From NCBI RefSeq assembly GCF_018991925.1, contig NW_024742338.1, forward strand, positions 3,382,313 through 3,446,312: a DNA stretch of 64,000 nt, read 5' to 3'. This DNA comes from Homarus americanus. Lineage: Eukaryota > Arthropoda > Malacostraca > Decapoda > Nephropidae. Every line of letters starts with the position of its first letter. Within the stretch, counting starts at the first letter, position 1. The notes below the pieces were generated by a model. The model searched no databases. It saw only the letters and a list, made by a program, of their open reading frames with translations, and had not been told where the DNA came from. Of the stretch, positions 34,830 to 48,900 are shown in pieces. A program made the translations under genes and the position numbers.

Positions 34830-35000
34830 GATAAGGAGGTGGAAGAGAGGAGAGTGAGAGAGTGAGCGAAACGTTGAGGGAGGAGCGGTAGTGAGAGGCC
34901 GAGTGTAGTAGACGGAGGCATCAGAGCGCGGCCGGCGGAGTCAAGCAGTCTACAGGTCCCTCCGCCCGTGCACTCACTCAGTTGTACTACGGCGCCGCCA
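34830..35000 (+). promoter_or_regulatory. Possible promoter or 5' UTR region
   Basis: A purine-rich GAGAGAGTGAG tract (34,845-34,870) is followed by a CpG-rich stretch (GCGCGGCCGGCGGAG near 34,926) and TCACTCAGTTGTAC at about 34,973-34,987. The latter contains TCAGT, the arthropod initiator consensus. GA-rich plus initiator plus CpG is a common arthropod promoter layout, but there is no transcript evidence here. If real, it could serve the candidate first exon at 36,552. Confidence 0.25.
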
Positions 35001-35735
35001 GTGTGCACCTGCTGGCAGCCCTCCTCCCCGCACCACCGCCCACCACCACCACCCGACACGCCGCCCACCCACAGCGTCCCCTCCTGCTGCTGCCACCCAC
35101 CGCCCACACCACCACGTCGTTCTCTGCCACCCACCGCCCACATTATCCACCCACTCTACTGCCCAACGTCGCCCACCCACAGCGTCGTCGCCCCCGCCGC
35201 CCACACCACCACCCCCTACCGCCCACCCACCACGCCGCCCACATCGTCCTTGCCACCCATCGTCCAAAAGCAAACCCTCCCACCCACATCATCCCCTGAC
35301 GCCCACCGCCCACGCCACCCTAACCATCTAGAAAGTACAGCGCCCACAACTTCCTGCCACCTCCGTCACTATCATCTCTACCGCCCACCACCCATATAAC
35401 CCCATACCAACTTCGCCCATATTATTCCTTCCACCCATCGCCCACTTTCCACCAGCCACCTCCATCTATATCATCTCTGCCACCCAACGCCCACATCATC
35501 CCTACCACCCACCACCCAAAAATCCCTGCCATCGCACACATCACCCTACACCCACATTAACCTTGCCACCATCCCCACATCACCCTTGCCACCCACCACC
35601 ACATCACTCTTGCCACCCACCGCCCACATCACTCTTGCCACCCACCGCCCACATCACCTCACACCACGCCCACATCACTGCCACCACCGCCCACATCACC
35701 CACACCACCGCCCATACTATATACCTGGCAGACGG
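35001..35735. repeat. CCACCCACCGCCCACATCAC degenerate minisatellite
   Basis: Units of about 28 bp become most regular at 35,565-35,720 (TGCCACCCACCGCCCACATC). They are very degenerate before that. Confidence 0.85.
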
Positions 35736-36125
35736 TGATAATAAAATCTGTGCCAGCCGAGAACAGGAAGACAGGTGGTGTGTGGTGGTGGTGGTGTGTG
35801 TGTGTGGTGGACGTGGTGTGTGGTGGAGGTGGTGTGTGGTGGAGGTGGTGTGTGGTGGAGGCGGAGGCAGGTGTGTGGTGCTGGTGCCTGCTACTGGTTT
35901 TGCTGTCGCTGCCACCCCTGCTGCTGCCACCCCTGCTGCTACTGGTGAGGGCGAAGACTGGGTGTTGAGTGGAGGTGGGAGGGTGAGAGAGTATATGACA
36001 CCCGTGTGTCTCACCTACCACACACACAACACGAGGGGCGGCCTTCACCATAAACCCAGCCACCACTTGACGCTCCCCGTGTAGTGGATCACAGGAGTAG
36101 GAGGAGGAGGAGGAGGAGGAGGAGG
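35736..36125. repeat. GGTGGTGTGTGG, GCTGCCACCCCT and AGG repeats
   Basis: GTGGAGGTGGTGTGTG units lie at 35,775-35,880. Two or three CTGCTGCCACCC units lie at 35,905-35,945, and (AGG)n at 36,096-36,125. Single-copy sequence lies between. Confidence 0.75.
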
Positions 36126-36551
36126 CATCATCCCGGCCACGGCTGTGTTGGGTGAGGGGGAGGAGGTGGTGGGTCAAGTGTGTACAGAAGCATACTGCCC
36201 TGCCCAGGGCACATGTTACGGGTTCACCCAAACACATATGTCCTCCCCGGCTACACACACACACACACACACGTCACGGTGGCGTCACTAATACAGTAAT
36301 CAGATACATAAACCAAGAGAAGAAAAGGTGGTGCAGTGTGTGTTGTTGTCCCACGGTAACGAGAGGAAACCAACAACAACAACAATACCGAGCGTTAGTG
36401 GTGGGGTTGGTGTGACGTCTCGTGCCCATAGTCGCCCAGTGAGTGGTTTTGACTGATGAGGCGAGGCCGCGAGAAGGCCCAAGGCTCACACAAGGAGGAC
36501 AAGTTGTGTTCCCTAGGTTACAATGTGTCACCCACCACCCACAGCCCGGCC
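36126..36551. other. Single-copy DNA before candidate first exon
   Basis: Mostly unique, with a short (CA)n at 36,252-36,271 and (CAA)n at 36,372-36,385. It could be 5' untranslated sequence if the exon at 36,552 is real. Confidence 0.35.
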
Positions 36552-36564
36552 ATGAGTACGACGG
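36552..36564 (+). CDS. Possible first coding exon of the PH-domain gene (MSTT)
   Basis: ATGAGTACGACGG is followed at once by GTGAGT (36,565-36,570), a consensus 5' splice donor. The four codons MSTT leave one base, G. Joining that G to AT at the start of the exon at 60,295 gives an aspartate codon and continues into a Gly-rich stretch and the PH domain with no stop. Very short first coding exons are common in animals. Against it, the intron would be about 23.7 kb, ATG plus GTGAGT is easily found by chance, and a rival exon at 17,257-17,480 has the same phase. RNA evidence is needed to decide. Confidence 0.3.
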
Positions 36565-36677
36565 GTGAGTCCAGCTCGCTTTTGTTAACCCGTTATCTCT
36601 CTCTCTCACACACACACACGCACACATACTTATCCAGAATCCTCCGCCCTAGTAAATAGCAGTGTAGGAAGACCGTG

Positions 36678-36849
36678 TGTGTGTGTGTGTGTGTGTGTGT
36701 GAGACGTCATCGTGTTTTTATCTGTTTGTATATATAGATCATGTGTTTGTTTGTTTGTTTGTTTGTTTCATTGTTGTAGTTTGTCCTGATAATCAAGTAG
36801 TTTATTATTAATTAACCCACACTTGTATGTGTGTATGTGTGTGGTGTAT

Positions 36850-36899
<50 letters not shown>

Positions 36900-37000
36900 T
36901 TCATGTGTGTGGTGGTGGTGTATGTGTGTGGTGTGTGTGGTGTGTGTGTGTGTATGTGGTGGTGTGTGTGTGTGTGTGTGTGTACGTGACGTGCCTGGGT
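36678..37000. repeat. GT, GTTT and GTAT/GTGG simple repeats
   Basis: (GT)n at 36,676-36,701, (GTTT)n at 36,743-36,768, (GT)n at 36,855-36,896, and TGTGTGGTGTGTGTGG from 36,905 to 36,985. Confidence 0.9.
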
Positions 37001-37144
37001 AAGTGGAATGCATCAACAGCCCCCGCCCACCAACACATAACTTTACTCTAAAAACATAAGATATTTTACCAGAAAACAAAAGTAAATAAAAAACACCCAC
37101 CCAAAATTAAGTTTCAACAATAGCAAGAAAGTGGTGGTGATAAT

Positions 37145-37191
<47 letters not shown>

Positions 37192-37206
37192 CTTTACTCT
37201 CTCACC

Positions 37207-37237
<31 letters not shown>

Positions 37238-37377
37238 TTGTAGCCTGACCTCCACCTAGGGTCGACAGACACTCACACACCTACCCAGCTTTCTGTAAAC
37301 AAACACCTCGGTCCACAGATCAACAGCCTAGCACATTATTATTAACCCCGAAGTAGAATACTGTCCGGATACAGGAA
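37001..37377. other. Spacer with GT, CT and CA tracts
   Basis: (GT)n at 37,146-37,190, CT at 37,206-37,220 and CA at 37,220-37,237 within unique DNA. No gene is seen. Confidence 0.5.
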
Positions 37378-38705
37378 ACCGACACATAGACACGATACAG
37401 ACAACACATAGACACGATACAGACATACATAGACACAGATCGAGACATACATAGACACGATACAGAGACACGCACAAGACACGATACAGACACAATAGCA
37501 GACACGATACAGACAACACATAGACACGATACAGACACACATAGACACGATACAGACATTAATGAGACCTGATACAGACACTACATAGACACGATACAGA
37601 CACACAGACACGATACAGACAATACATAGACACGATACAGACACACATAGACACGATACAGACACACACAGACACGATACAGACACACATAGACACGAGA
37701 TACAGACACATACAGAACATAACGATACAGACACACATAGACACGATAATAGACACACATAGACACGATACAGACACACAGGACACGATACAATAATAAC
37801 ACAGACACGATAGACACATCACAGACACGATACAGACACATACAGACACGACAGACACACATAGACACGATACAGACACACATAGACACGATACAGACAC
37901 ACAGACACGATACAGACACACAGACACGATACAGACACATAGACACGATACAGACACATACAGACACGATAATAGACACACACACAGACACGATACAGAC
38001 ACACACAGACACGATAACAGACACACATACAGACACGATACAGACACACATAGACACGATACAGACACACACAGACACGATACAGACAACATAGACAATA
38101 CACAGACACACATAGACAACGATACAGACACACACAGACACGATACAGACACACATAGACACGATACAGACACACATGAACGCGATACAGACACATAGAC
38201 ACGATACAGACACACACAGACACGATACAGACACACATAGACACGATACAGACACACATGACAATACAGACACACATGACACGATACAGACACACATGAC
38301 ACGATACAGACACACAGACATGATACAGACACGCAAATCGAACACACAGACACGATACGAGACACACAGACACGATACGAACACAAACACGATACGAACG
38401 ACGATACAGACACACATAGACACGATACGAACACACAGACACGTACAACATACACAAACACATTACGACACACATAGACACGATACGAGCACACGATAGA
38501 CACGATACAGACAATACATGAACACTCAGACACGATACGAACACATGACACGATACGAACACATAGACACGATACAGACACACATAGACACACGATACAG
38601 ACACACATAGACACGATACAGACACACAGACACCGATACAGACACACCAGACACGATACAGACACACACAGACACGATACCAGACAACACATAAACACGA
38701 TACAG
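37378..38705. repeat. 21-bp AGACACGATACAGACACACAT minisatellite, about 63 copies
   Basis: The unit GACACGATACAGACACACAT varies between 19 and 23 bp. The 280-380 codon minus frames reading Cys/Val/Ser/Leu/Tyr repeats are translations of it in different registers. Confidence 0.95.
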
Positions 38706-39738
<1,033 letters not shown>

Positions 39739-39739
39739 C

Positions 39740-40300
39740 CTGACTAAAATGCAACCTAACCGACCTGACCTAATGCAACCTAACCTAACCTGACCTAATG
39801 CAACCTAACCTGACCTGACCTAATGCAACCTAACCTGACCTGACCTAATGTAACCTAACCTAACCTGACCTAATGCAACCTAACCTGACCTGACCTAATG
39901 TAACCTAACCTGACCTGACCTAATGCAACCTAACCTAACCTGACCTAATGCAACCTAACCTGACCTGACCTAATGCAACCTAATGCAACCCTAACCTGAC
40001 CTAACCTAATGCAACAACCTGCCTGACCTAATGCAACCTAACCTGCCTGACCTAATGCAACCTAACTAACCTGACCTAATGCAACCCTAACTAACTTTGA
40101 CCTAATGCAACTAACCTGACCTAATGCAACCTAACCTGCCTGACCTAATGCAACCTATAACCTAACCTGACCTAATACCTTCCCTTCTCCTGACCTAATG
40201 CAACCTAACCCCTATAACCACAAGCTTCATGCAACCTAACCAGCCTGACCTAATGCAACCCTAACCTGACCTAATGCAACCTAACCTAATCTATAAGACT
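39740..40300. repeat. 25-bp array built from five telomere-like pentamers
   Basis: The repeating unit is AACCT AACCT followed by RACCT GACCT AATGC, i.e. 25 bp made of five 5-mers, with about 22 copies. AACCT is the complement of the arthropod telomere repeat TTAGG. Regular to about 39,970, then increasingly broken by indels. Confidence 0.9.
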
Positions 40301-40399
40301 AATACTAACGTCATTTTATTAAGTTAAGTGAATCAGTATTTGATCCAAATTTTTCATCAGGATGAGTTAATAAATATTCAGATTCATTTAAAGCACCTC

Positions 40400-43300
40400 A
40401 GATACCCCTCAGCCCCTAACCTTCTCTCCCCTCACCCCTCAGCCTCTCCTTCTCTCCCCCCTCACCCCTCAGCCCCTCACCTTCTCTCCCCCCTCACCCC
40501 TCAGCCCTAACCTTCTCTCCCCCTCCCCTCAGCCCCCTAACCTTCTCCCCTCACCCCTCAGCCCCTCCCTTCTCTCCCCCCTCACCCCTCAGCCCTCACC
40601 CCTTCTCTCCCCCTCACCCCTCAGCCTCTACCTTCTCTCCCCCTCACCCCTCAGCCCCTAACCTTCTCTCCCCTCCCCCCCTCAGCCCTCACCTTCTCCC
40701 CCTCACCCCTCACCCCTCCCCCCCTCTCCCCCTCACCTCACCCCCAACCATCCCCTCACCCCTCAGCCCCTAACCTTCTCTCCCCCTCCCCCTCAGCCCT
40801 CGCCTTCTCTCCCCTCACCCCTCAGCTAACCTTCTTCCCCCTCACCCCTCAGCCTAACCTTCTCTCCCCCTCCCCTCCAGCCTCACCTCTCTCCCCCTCA
40901 CCCTCAGCCTAACCTTCTCTCCCCCCTCACCCCTCAGCCCCTAACCTTCTCTTCCCCTCAGCTACCTTCTCTCCCCCCCTCACCCCTCAGCCCCTCTCCT
41001 TCTCTCCCCCCTCACCCCTCAGCCCCTAACCTTCTCTCCCCCCTCACCCCTCCCACCTAACCTTCTCTCCCCCCCACCCCTCAGCCCTCACCCTTCCTCC
41101 CCTCACCTCAGCCTCCACCTTCTCCCCCCCTCACCCCTCAGCCCTCGCCTTCTCTCCCCCTCACCCCTCAGCCCTAACCTTCTCCCCTCACCCCTCAGCT
41201 GCCTTCTCCCCCTACCCCTCACCTCCCTTCTCTCCCCCTCACCCCTCAGCCCCGCCTTCTCTCCCCCTCCCCCTCAGCTAACCTTCTCCCCCTCACCCTC
41301 AGCCCTCCCTTCTCTCCCCTCACCCCTCAGCCTCGCCTTCTCTCCCCTCACCCCTCAGCCCTCCCTTCTCTCCCCCCTCACCCCTCAGCCCTAACCTTCT
41401 CTCCCCCACCCCTCACCTTCTCTCCCCCTCACCCCTCAGCCCTAACCTTCTCTCCCCTCACCCCTCAGCCCTCCTTCCTTCTCTCCCCCCTCACCCCTCA
41501 GTCCTCACCTTCTCCCCTCACCCTCAGCCCCTCCCTTCTCTCCCCCTCACCCCTCAGCCTCACCTTCTCCCCCTCACCCCTCCTTTTAACCTTCTCTCCC
41601 CTCACCCCTCAGCCCCTACCTTCTCTCCCCCTCACCCCTCCTTCTCTCCCCTCACCCCCTCAGCCTAACCTTCTCTCCCCCTCACCCCTCAGCCCCCCTT
41701 TCTCTCCCCCTCACCCCTCATCCTCACCTTCTCCTCCCCTCACCCTCAGCCCTCACTTCTCTCCCCCCTCACCCTCAGTCCCTCCCACCTTCTCTCCCCC
41801 CCCTCACCCCTCAGCCTTCCGCCTTCTCTCCCCCCTCACCCCTCATCCCTCCCACCTTCTCTCCCCCCTCACCCCTCAGCCCCTCCACCTTCTCTCCCCC
41901 CCTCACCCCTCAGCCCTAACCTTCTCTCCCCTCACCCCTCAGCCCTCACCTTCTCTCCCCCCCTCACCCCTCAGCCCCCTCACCCTTCTCTCCCCCCTCA
42001 CCCCTCAGCCCCTAACCTTCTCCCCCCTCCCCCCCTCACCCTCACCTTCTCTCCCCCTCACCCCTCAGCCCCTCACCTTCTCTCCCCCCCTCACCCCTCA
42101 GCTCTCACCTTCTCTCCCCCCTCACCCCTCACACCTTCTCTCCCCCCTCACCCCTCAGCCCTAACCTTCTCTCCCCCCTCACCCCTCAGCCCCTCCTTTC
42201 TCTCCCCCCCTCACCCCTCAGTCCTCCCTTCTCTCTCCCCTCACCCCTCCAGCCTCGCCTTCTCCCCTCACCCCTCAGTCTCCCCTTCTCTCCCCTCACC
42301 CCTCAGCCCTTCCCCTTCTCTCCCCCCTCACCCCTCAGCCCTCACCTTCTCTCCCCCTCACCCCTCAACCTCACCTTCTCTCCCCTCACCCCTCAGCTAA
42401 CCTTCTCCCCCTCACCCCCTCAGCCCCTAACCTTCTCTCCCCCCCCTCCCCTCACCTCCTTCTCTCCCCTCACCCCTCAGCCTACCTTCCTCCCCCTCAC
42501 CCCTCAGCCCTCACCTTCTCTCTCCCCTCACCCCCTCAGTCCTCCACCTTCTCTCCCCTTCCACCTCAGCCCCTCACCTTCTCCTCCCCTCCCCTCATCC
42601 CCACCTTCTCCCTCCCCCCTCACCCCTCAGCCTCACCTTCTCCCCCTCACCCCCTCAGCTCAACCTTCTCTCCCCTCACCCCTCAGCCTAACCTTCTCCC
42701 CCTCACCCCTCACCTTCTCTCCCCCCTCACCCCTCAGCCCTAACCTTCTCTCCCCCTCACCCCTCACCCCTCCCTTCCTCTCCCCCTCCCCCTCAGCCCC
42801 TCACCTTCTCTCCCCTCACCCCTCACCCTCGCCTTCTCTCCCCCTCACACCTCAGTCCTCCCCTTCTCCCCCTCCCCCTCAGTCCCCTCACCTCTCCCCT
42901 CACCCCTCACCTGCTTCTCTCCCCCTCACCCCTCAATCCTCCACCTTCTCTCCCCCCCCTCCCCCTCACCCCTCACTTGCCCCATCTCTCCCCCCCTCAC
43001 CCCTCAGCCCCTAACCTTCTCTCCCCCTCACCCCTCAGCCCCTCCCTTCTCTCCCCCTCACCCCTCAGCCTCACCCTTCTCTCCCCCCTCCCCACCCCTC
43101 AGCCCTCTCCTTCTCTCCCCTCACCCCTCAACTTCACCTTCTCTCCCCCCTCACCCCTCCCTCTCGCCCTCTCCCCCTCACCCCTCAGTCCTCCACCTTC
43201 TCTCCCCTCACCCCTCACCCTCACCTTCTCTCCCCCTCACCCCTCAGCCACTACCTTCTCTCCCCTCACCCCTCAGTCCTCCCCCACCTTCCTCTCCCCC

Positions 43301-43555
43301 TCCACCCCCTCAGCCCTCGCCTTCTCTCCCCCCTCCCCCTCAGCTAACCTTCTCTCTCCCCTCACCCTCAGCCCCTCACCTTCTCTCCCTCACCCCTCAG
43401 CCCTCACCTTCTCTCCCCCCCTCCCCTCAGCCCTCACCTTCTCTCCCCCCTCACCCTCACTCCTTCTCCCCCCCCTCACCTCACCTCCCCCTCCCCTCCC
43501 CCACCCCTCCCCCTCCCCTCACCTCACCTCCTCCCCTCACCCCTCACCCTCACCC
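40400..43555. repeat. 32-bp pyrimidine-rich minisatellite, copy 1, about 98 units
   Basis: Units contain CTAACCTTCTCTCCCCCCTC and ACCCCTCAGCC. Almost no G occurs except in CAGCC. Many unit-length differences come from C-run changes. Confidence 0.95.
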
Positions 43556-43599
43556 TAGTAGTATGTGTTATGATGAGTCCACTGCACACACACACACAC

Positions 43600-45050
43600 A
43601 CTTATAAATCTCCTCTCCTCCATCCTCCCTCCCTCCTCATCCCTCCCTCCTCCTCCATCCCTCCTCCCTCCTCCTCCATTCCTCCTCCATCCCCCTCCCC
43701 TCCCTACCTCCCCTCCTTCCTCCATCCTCCTCCCACCATCCATCCCCTTCCTTCTCCCTCCTCCATCCCTCCCTCCCTCCATCATCCCTTCCTCCATCAT
43801 CCCTCCCTCCTCCATCCCTCTCTCCATCCCTCCCTCCCTCCTCCATCCCTCCCTCCCTCCTCCATCCCTCCCTCCCCTCCCCTCCTCCATTCCTCCTCCC
43901 ATCCCTCCCTCCCTCCCTCCCATCCCTCCCTTCATCCATCATCCCTTCCTCCATCATCCCTCCCCTCCTCCATCCCTCCCTCCATCCCTCCCTTCTTCAT
44001 CCCCTCCCTCCTCCATCCCTCCCTCCCTCCCTCCCTCCCTCCTTCCTCCATCCCTCCCCTCCTCCCTCCATCCCTCCCTCCCTCCCTCCTCCATCCCTCT
44101 CTCCATCCCTCCTCCTCCTCCCCTCCCTCCCTCCCTCCATCCCCTCCCTCCCTCCCTCCATTCCCTCCTCCATCCCTCCCTCCCTCCCCTCCCTCCATCC
44201 TCCATCCATCCATCCTTCCTCCTCATCCCTCCCTCCTCCCATCCCTCCCTCCATCCCTCCCTTCTTCCTCCCTCCCTCCTCCCATCCCTCCCCTCCCTCC
44301 CCTCCCTCCCTCCTCACTCCATCCCCTCCCTCCTTCCTCCATCCCTCCCTCCTCCCTACCTCCCCTCCTTCCTCCATCCCCTCCCTCCCACCATCCATCC
44401 CCTTCCTTCCTCTCCCTCCACATCCCATCCCCTTCATCCATCATCCTTCTCCATCCATCCCTCCCCTCCCCTACCTCCCTCCTTCTCCATCCTCCTCCCT
44501 TCCATCCCTTCCTTCCTCCCTCCTCCATCCCTCCTTCATCCATCCATCCCTTCCTCCATCCATCCCTCCCTCCTCCATCCCTCCCTCCATCCCTCCCTTC
44601 TCATCCCTCCCCTCCCCTCCATCCCTCCCCTCCCTCCCCCTCCCCTCCTTCCATCCCTCCCTCCCTTCCTCCCATCCCTCCCCTCCCTCCCTCCTCCCAT
44701 CCCTCCCTCCATCATCCATCCCATCCATCCATCCATCCCTCCTCCCTCCCTCCCTCCATCCTCCATCCCTCCCCTCCCTCCATCCATCCCTCCTCCATCC
44801 ATCCCTTCCTCCACCCATCCCCTCCCCTCCTCCATCCCTCCCTCCATCCCTCCACCCCTCCCTCCCTCCATCCTCTATCCCTCCCCTCCACCCCTCCTCC
44901 CTCCCTCCCCTCCCTCCCTCCATCATCCCTCCCTCTTTCCTTCCCTCCCCTCCATCTCCCCTCCCTCCTCCCTCCTCCCCCTCCTTCCTCCTCCACCCTT
45001 CCTCCTCCTCCCCTCCCTCCCTCCCTCCCTACCTCCTCTTTCCTTCCCTC
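43600..45050. repeat. CCCTCCATC/CCTCCCTC pyrimidine array, copy 1
   Basis: 1.45 kb of CTCCATCCCTCCCTCC with CATCATCC and TTCCTCC variants. A 505-codon Ser/Pro/Leu/His frame is a repeat translation. The minus strand is nearly pure purine apart from T in GATGG. Confidence 0.95.
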
Positions 45051-45054
45051 CCCT

Positions 45055-45778
45055 AGTACAAACTTGCACCCACACACAACAACATAGTGACAGAACTTCA
45101 CCAGACTACAATGCTCGTCTTAGCACACATGGTGAAAAAGCATTATATGAGTATTAGTCTGAAAACCAGCCAGAGGAGGTGGTGTCTTTCGACGAGGGGT
45201 GGTGAAACAGGTGAGATAAACCAGGTAGCAAACCGGGGTTAAAGAATATTTGAGGTGGAAAAAAAGGTAGGAAAAAAAAAAAAAAAAGGAACAAGAGACC
45301 GACCTTCACCAGCCTTGCTGCCCTCCCAGCATCCACCTGGTATCTTGTGCAGCCCCCCCTCCCTCCCTCCTCCCTTCCTCCCTCTCCTACTCTCCCTTCC
45401 TCCTCCCCCCTTCTACCCTCCCTCCCCCTCCCTACCCACCCCTCTCCCACCCTCTCCTATCCTCCTCCCGTCTCACACACTATTACCATCTGACACTACT
45501 CACCTACCAGCACTATCACCCACACTACCACCATCATACCACCCAAACCACCACTATCATCACCACCATTGTTTACAGATCACCTACAAAATAGCCTCCC
45601 CACATAATTCACCTGAAAGTTAGACACTGACGTTACCTGGCAGTACAGGTATATTAGGTTAGCAGTTTACACAAAAAAAAAAAGAAACCAGATGTAAACA
45701 AACAACCCTCCATCCCAGTAAACGGAAATGGTGACACTATCTTCCCCAAACATCGTCAACAATGGAAATGGCACCACT
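45055..45778. repeat. Low-copy anchor of the duplicated block, copy 1
   Basis: Mostly non-tandem DNA aligned with 52,316-53,088. Shared landmarks include AAAGCATTAT, AGGAGGTGGTGTCT, GCATCCACCTGGT, CTATTACCATCTGACACTA, ACAGATCACCTACAAA, GACGTTACCTGGCAGTAC and GACACTATCTTCCCCAAAC. This copy has an A-run at 45,273-45,288 that copy 2 lacks. No coding potential is recognised. Confidence 0.85.
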
Positions 45779-47265
45779 ACTCCTGATACCAGCTATTTTC
45801 CTTCACCACTACTCCTGATACCATCTATTCCCTTCACCCTACTCCTGATACCCATCTATTCCTTCACCTACTCCTCCTTCTGTTCCCACCACTACTCCTG
45901 ATACCAGCTGTTCCTCTTTTTCTCCTGATACCAGCTGTTCCTTCACCCTCTCCTGATACCAGCTGTTCCTTCACCACTACTCCTGATACCAGCTCTTCCT
46001 TCACCACTACTCCTGATACCCTTTTTCCTTCACCACTACTCCTGACCAGCTGTTCCTTCACCACTACTCCTGATACACCTGTTTCCTTACCACCTCCTGA
46101 TCCAACTGTTCCTTCAACCACTACTCTGATACCAGCTATTTCCTTCACCCTCTCCTGATACCAGCTGTTCCTTCACCACACTCACAATACCAACTGTTTC
46201 CTTCACCCACCTCCCTGAACCACATGTTCCCTTCACCACTACTCCTCATACCAGCTGTTCCTTCACACTACTCCTGATACCAGCTGTTTCCTTCACCCAC
46301 TACACCTGATACCAGCTGTTCCTTCACCCACTACTCATGATACCAGCTGTTCCTTCACCTCCTCCTATACAGCTGTTCCTTCACCTACTCCTGATACCAG
46401 CTGTTCCCTTCACCACTACTCCTGATACCAGCTGTTCCTTCACCACTACTCCTGATACCCAGCTGTTCCTTCACCCCCTTTCTCCACCAATACACTGTTC
46501 CTTCCACTACTCACAAAAATACAAGCTATTTCCTTCCCACCACTACTCACACCAACTGCTCCTTCACCACTACTCCTCATACCAGCTGTTTCCTTCACCC
46601 ACTCCCTATACACCTGTTCCTTCCCACCCTACTCCTGTTCCACCACCTGTTCCCTTCACCACTACTCATGATACCAGCTGTTCCCCACCACTACTCCATA
46701 CCCAGCTGTTCCTTCCCTCCCCATATTACATTTCCTTCACCACTACTCCCTAATACCACTGTTCCTTCACCTACTCCTCATACCAACTGTTCCTTCACCA
46801 CCACTCCTGATACCAACTGTTCCTTCACCCCACTACTCCTGATACCAACTGTTCCTTCACCCTCTCATGATACCATCATTTCCTTCACCACTACTCCCTG
46901 ATACCATCATTTCCTTCACCACCCACCAACACACACCCACCACTACTCCTGATACCACTTTTCCTTCACCCACTACTCCTATACCAGCTGTTCTTCCACC
47001 ACACTCCTACCACCACTGTCCTTCTTTCTCTCCACAATACCACTTTCTTCACCACTACTCCTGATACCAGCTGTTCCTTCACCCACTACTCCTGATACAA
47101 CTGTTCTTTCACCACTACTCCTGATACCAGCTGTTCCTTCACCCACTACTCCTGATACCAGCTGTTCTATCACCACTACTCCTGATACAGCTGTTCTTTC
47201 CCCACTACTCCCCTGATACCAGCTGTTCTTTCACCACCTCCTATTTTAGCTGTTCGCCCAGCAGC
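45779..47265. repeat. 30-bp CTGTTCCTTCACCACTACTC minisatellite, copy 1
   Basis: The same unit as at 53,090-54,608, but with heavy indel noise in almost every copy. The right edge (47,045-47,200) is clean. Confidence 0.9.
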
Positions 47266-47300
47266 TGTGTAGAGGATAGGTGGTGACATAACAGGCTGGT

Positions 47301-48900
47301 ATCGCAGTGGCTGGTGAAACTAACTGAGTATCAGGAAGCTAGCTAGTATCAGGAAATGGTGGTAACTAGTATCAGGAAGTGAAAACTTAACTATTATCAA
47401 ATAATGTGAGCTGCTTCATTATCAAATGTCTGAAAGTGTGTGTGAAGGAGGAGTGAGACAATGGTGAAGGTGAAGGAAGAACTGGTATCAGAGATGAGTG
47501 GTGCCATTTCCGTGTGACGTTTGGGGGAGAGATGGTGTCGCCATCTTCCGTTCACTGCAGGGATGTGAGGGGTTGTTTTATTTACATCACGGTCTCTCTC
47601 TCTCTCTCTCAGAGGAAGGAGGAAGGAGGGAGAAGGAGTGGGAAGAGGCAGGAGGAGGAGGAGGGCTGGGAGCCTGGGTGGATGCCAGGAAGGCCAGTGA
47701 GACTCAAAGAAAGAGAGAGGAGAACGAGAGAAAGGAGGAGGAGGAGGAGGTGAGAATGGGATGGATGGAGGAGATGGAGATGAGATGAGATGGTGGATGG
47801 ATGGAAGGAGGAGATGAAGGAAGGAGGAGGAGAAGAATGAGGAAGGAGAAGTGAGATGAAGATGGAGTGAGATGGAGATGGATGGTGAGATGGATGAGAG
47901 GAAGGATGGATGATGAGATGAAGGATGGAAGGAGGATGGAAGGGAAGGAGGCATAGAGGAGGATGGAGTCAGGAAGAAAGAGATGGATCTGGATGGAGGA
48001 GGGAGGAATGGAGGAGAGAGGAGGATGGAAAGAAACGGAAGGGAGGAGAGATGGAGGAAGAGGCTGAGAGGACTCGGAAGGAGAGGAGGAGGATGAAAGG
48101 AGGACAGAGGAGAGATGGATGGACGGATGAGGAGGAGGAGGGCGGAGGTGAGGAGGATGGATGGAGGAGGATGGATGGAGGAGGTGGATGGTGAGAGGAG
48201 GAGGAGTGAAGGTGAGGTGAGGTGAGACTGAGGTGAGGATGAGACTGAGGCGAGGTGAAGGACCAGTGAGGTGAGAGTGAGGTTGGGGTTGAGGTGAGGT
48301 GAAGGTGAGAGTGAGGTGAGGACTGAAAGTGAAGGACCTGAACTGAGGTGAGGTGAGGACATGGGAGTGAGTGGGGATTAGAGCTGGTGAGGTGAGGGTG
48401 GTGAAGAGGCAGGGGCAGGAAGGAACTGAAGGAAGAAGGTTAGAGACAGTGAAGAGGAGGTGAGGCTGAGACCAGAGACTGGTGAGGCAGAAGGAGGACC
48501 AGAAGGTTTGGGCGAGGTGAGGAGGAGGTGAGGATGGGGCTGGGAAGGATGTCAGGCCAAGTGGAACCCAGGAGACCAAGTGGGTTACAGAACCAGGTTA
48601 AATCGGAATGCGATAAATCGGAATGGAACAGAGTTACATTAAAATCGGAACAAATGGAGCCGATGGAATCGGGAGACCAGTGGGCCGACAAATCAGGTCA
48701 GAGTGGACCACGATTAGTGGAATCGGGTGGTGCGATGAACACGTGGTCAGGTCAGGTGGAGACACGATGGGTCAGACAGATTACAGAATGAATCAGATCG
48801 GGAACCAGGTGCAGGTGTCAGGTTAGGCCAGGCCACGATGGGTCAGGTCAGACAGGCCGTAGATCGAGGTCAGAACCAGTTGGAAGATGGGATTGAACAA
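47301..48900. other. Low-complexity GA-rich DNA up to the gap
   Basis: 47,300-47,580 is unique with TAGTATCAGGAA repeats. 47,610-48,500 is purine-rich GAGGATGGA/AGGTGAGG sequence. 48,580-48,860 has loosely repeated AATCGGAATGG and GGTCAGGTCAGA motifs. Frames up to 321 codons on the minus strand (Ser/Pro/Leu) reflect composition, and no gene is recognised. Confidence 0.55.

Larger units (their letters stand above)
40400..47300. repeat. Large duplicated block, copy 1
   Basis: This block has four parts in order: a 32-bp CT-rich array, a CTCCAT-rich array, a 0.7-kb unique anchor, and a 30-bp array ending in AGCAGCTGTGTAGAGG. The same four parts occur in the same order and orientation at 49,001-54,640. 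The anchors share long near-identical stretches, for example ATTGTTTACAGATCACCTAC at about 45,570 and 52,884. The copies are separated by 1.6 kb of other DNA and a 100-N gap. Confidence 0.85.
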
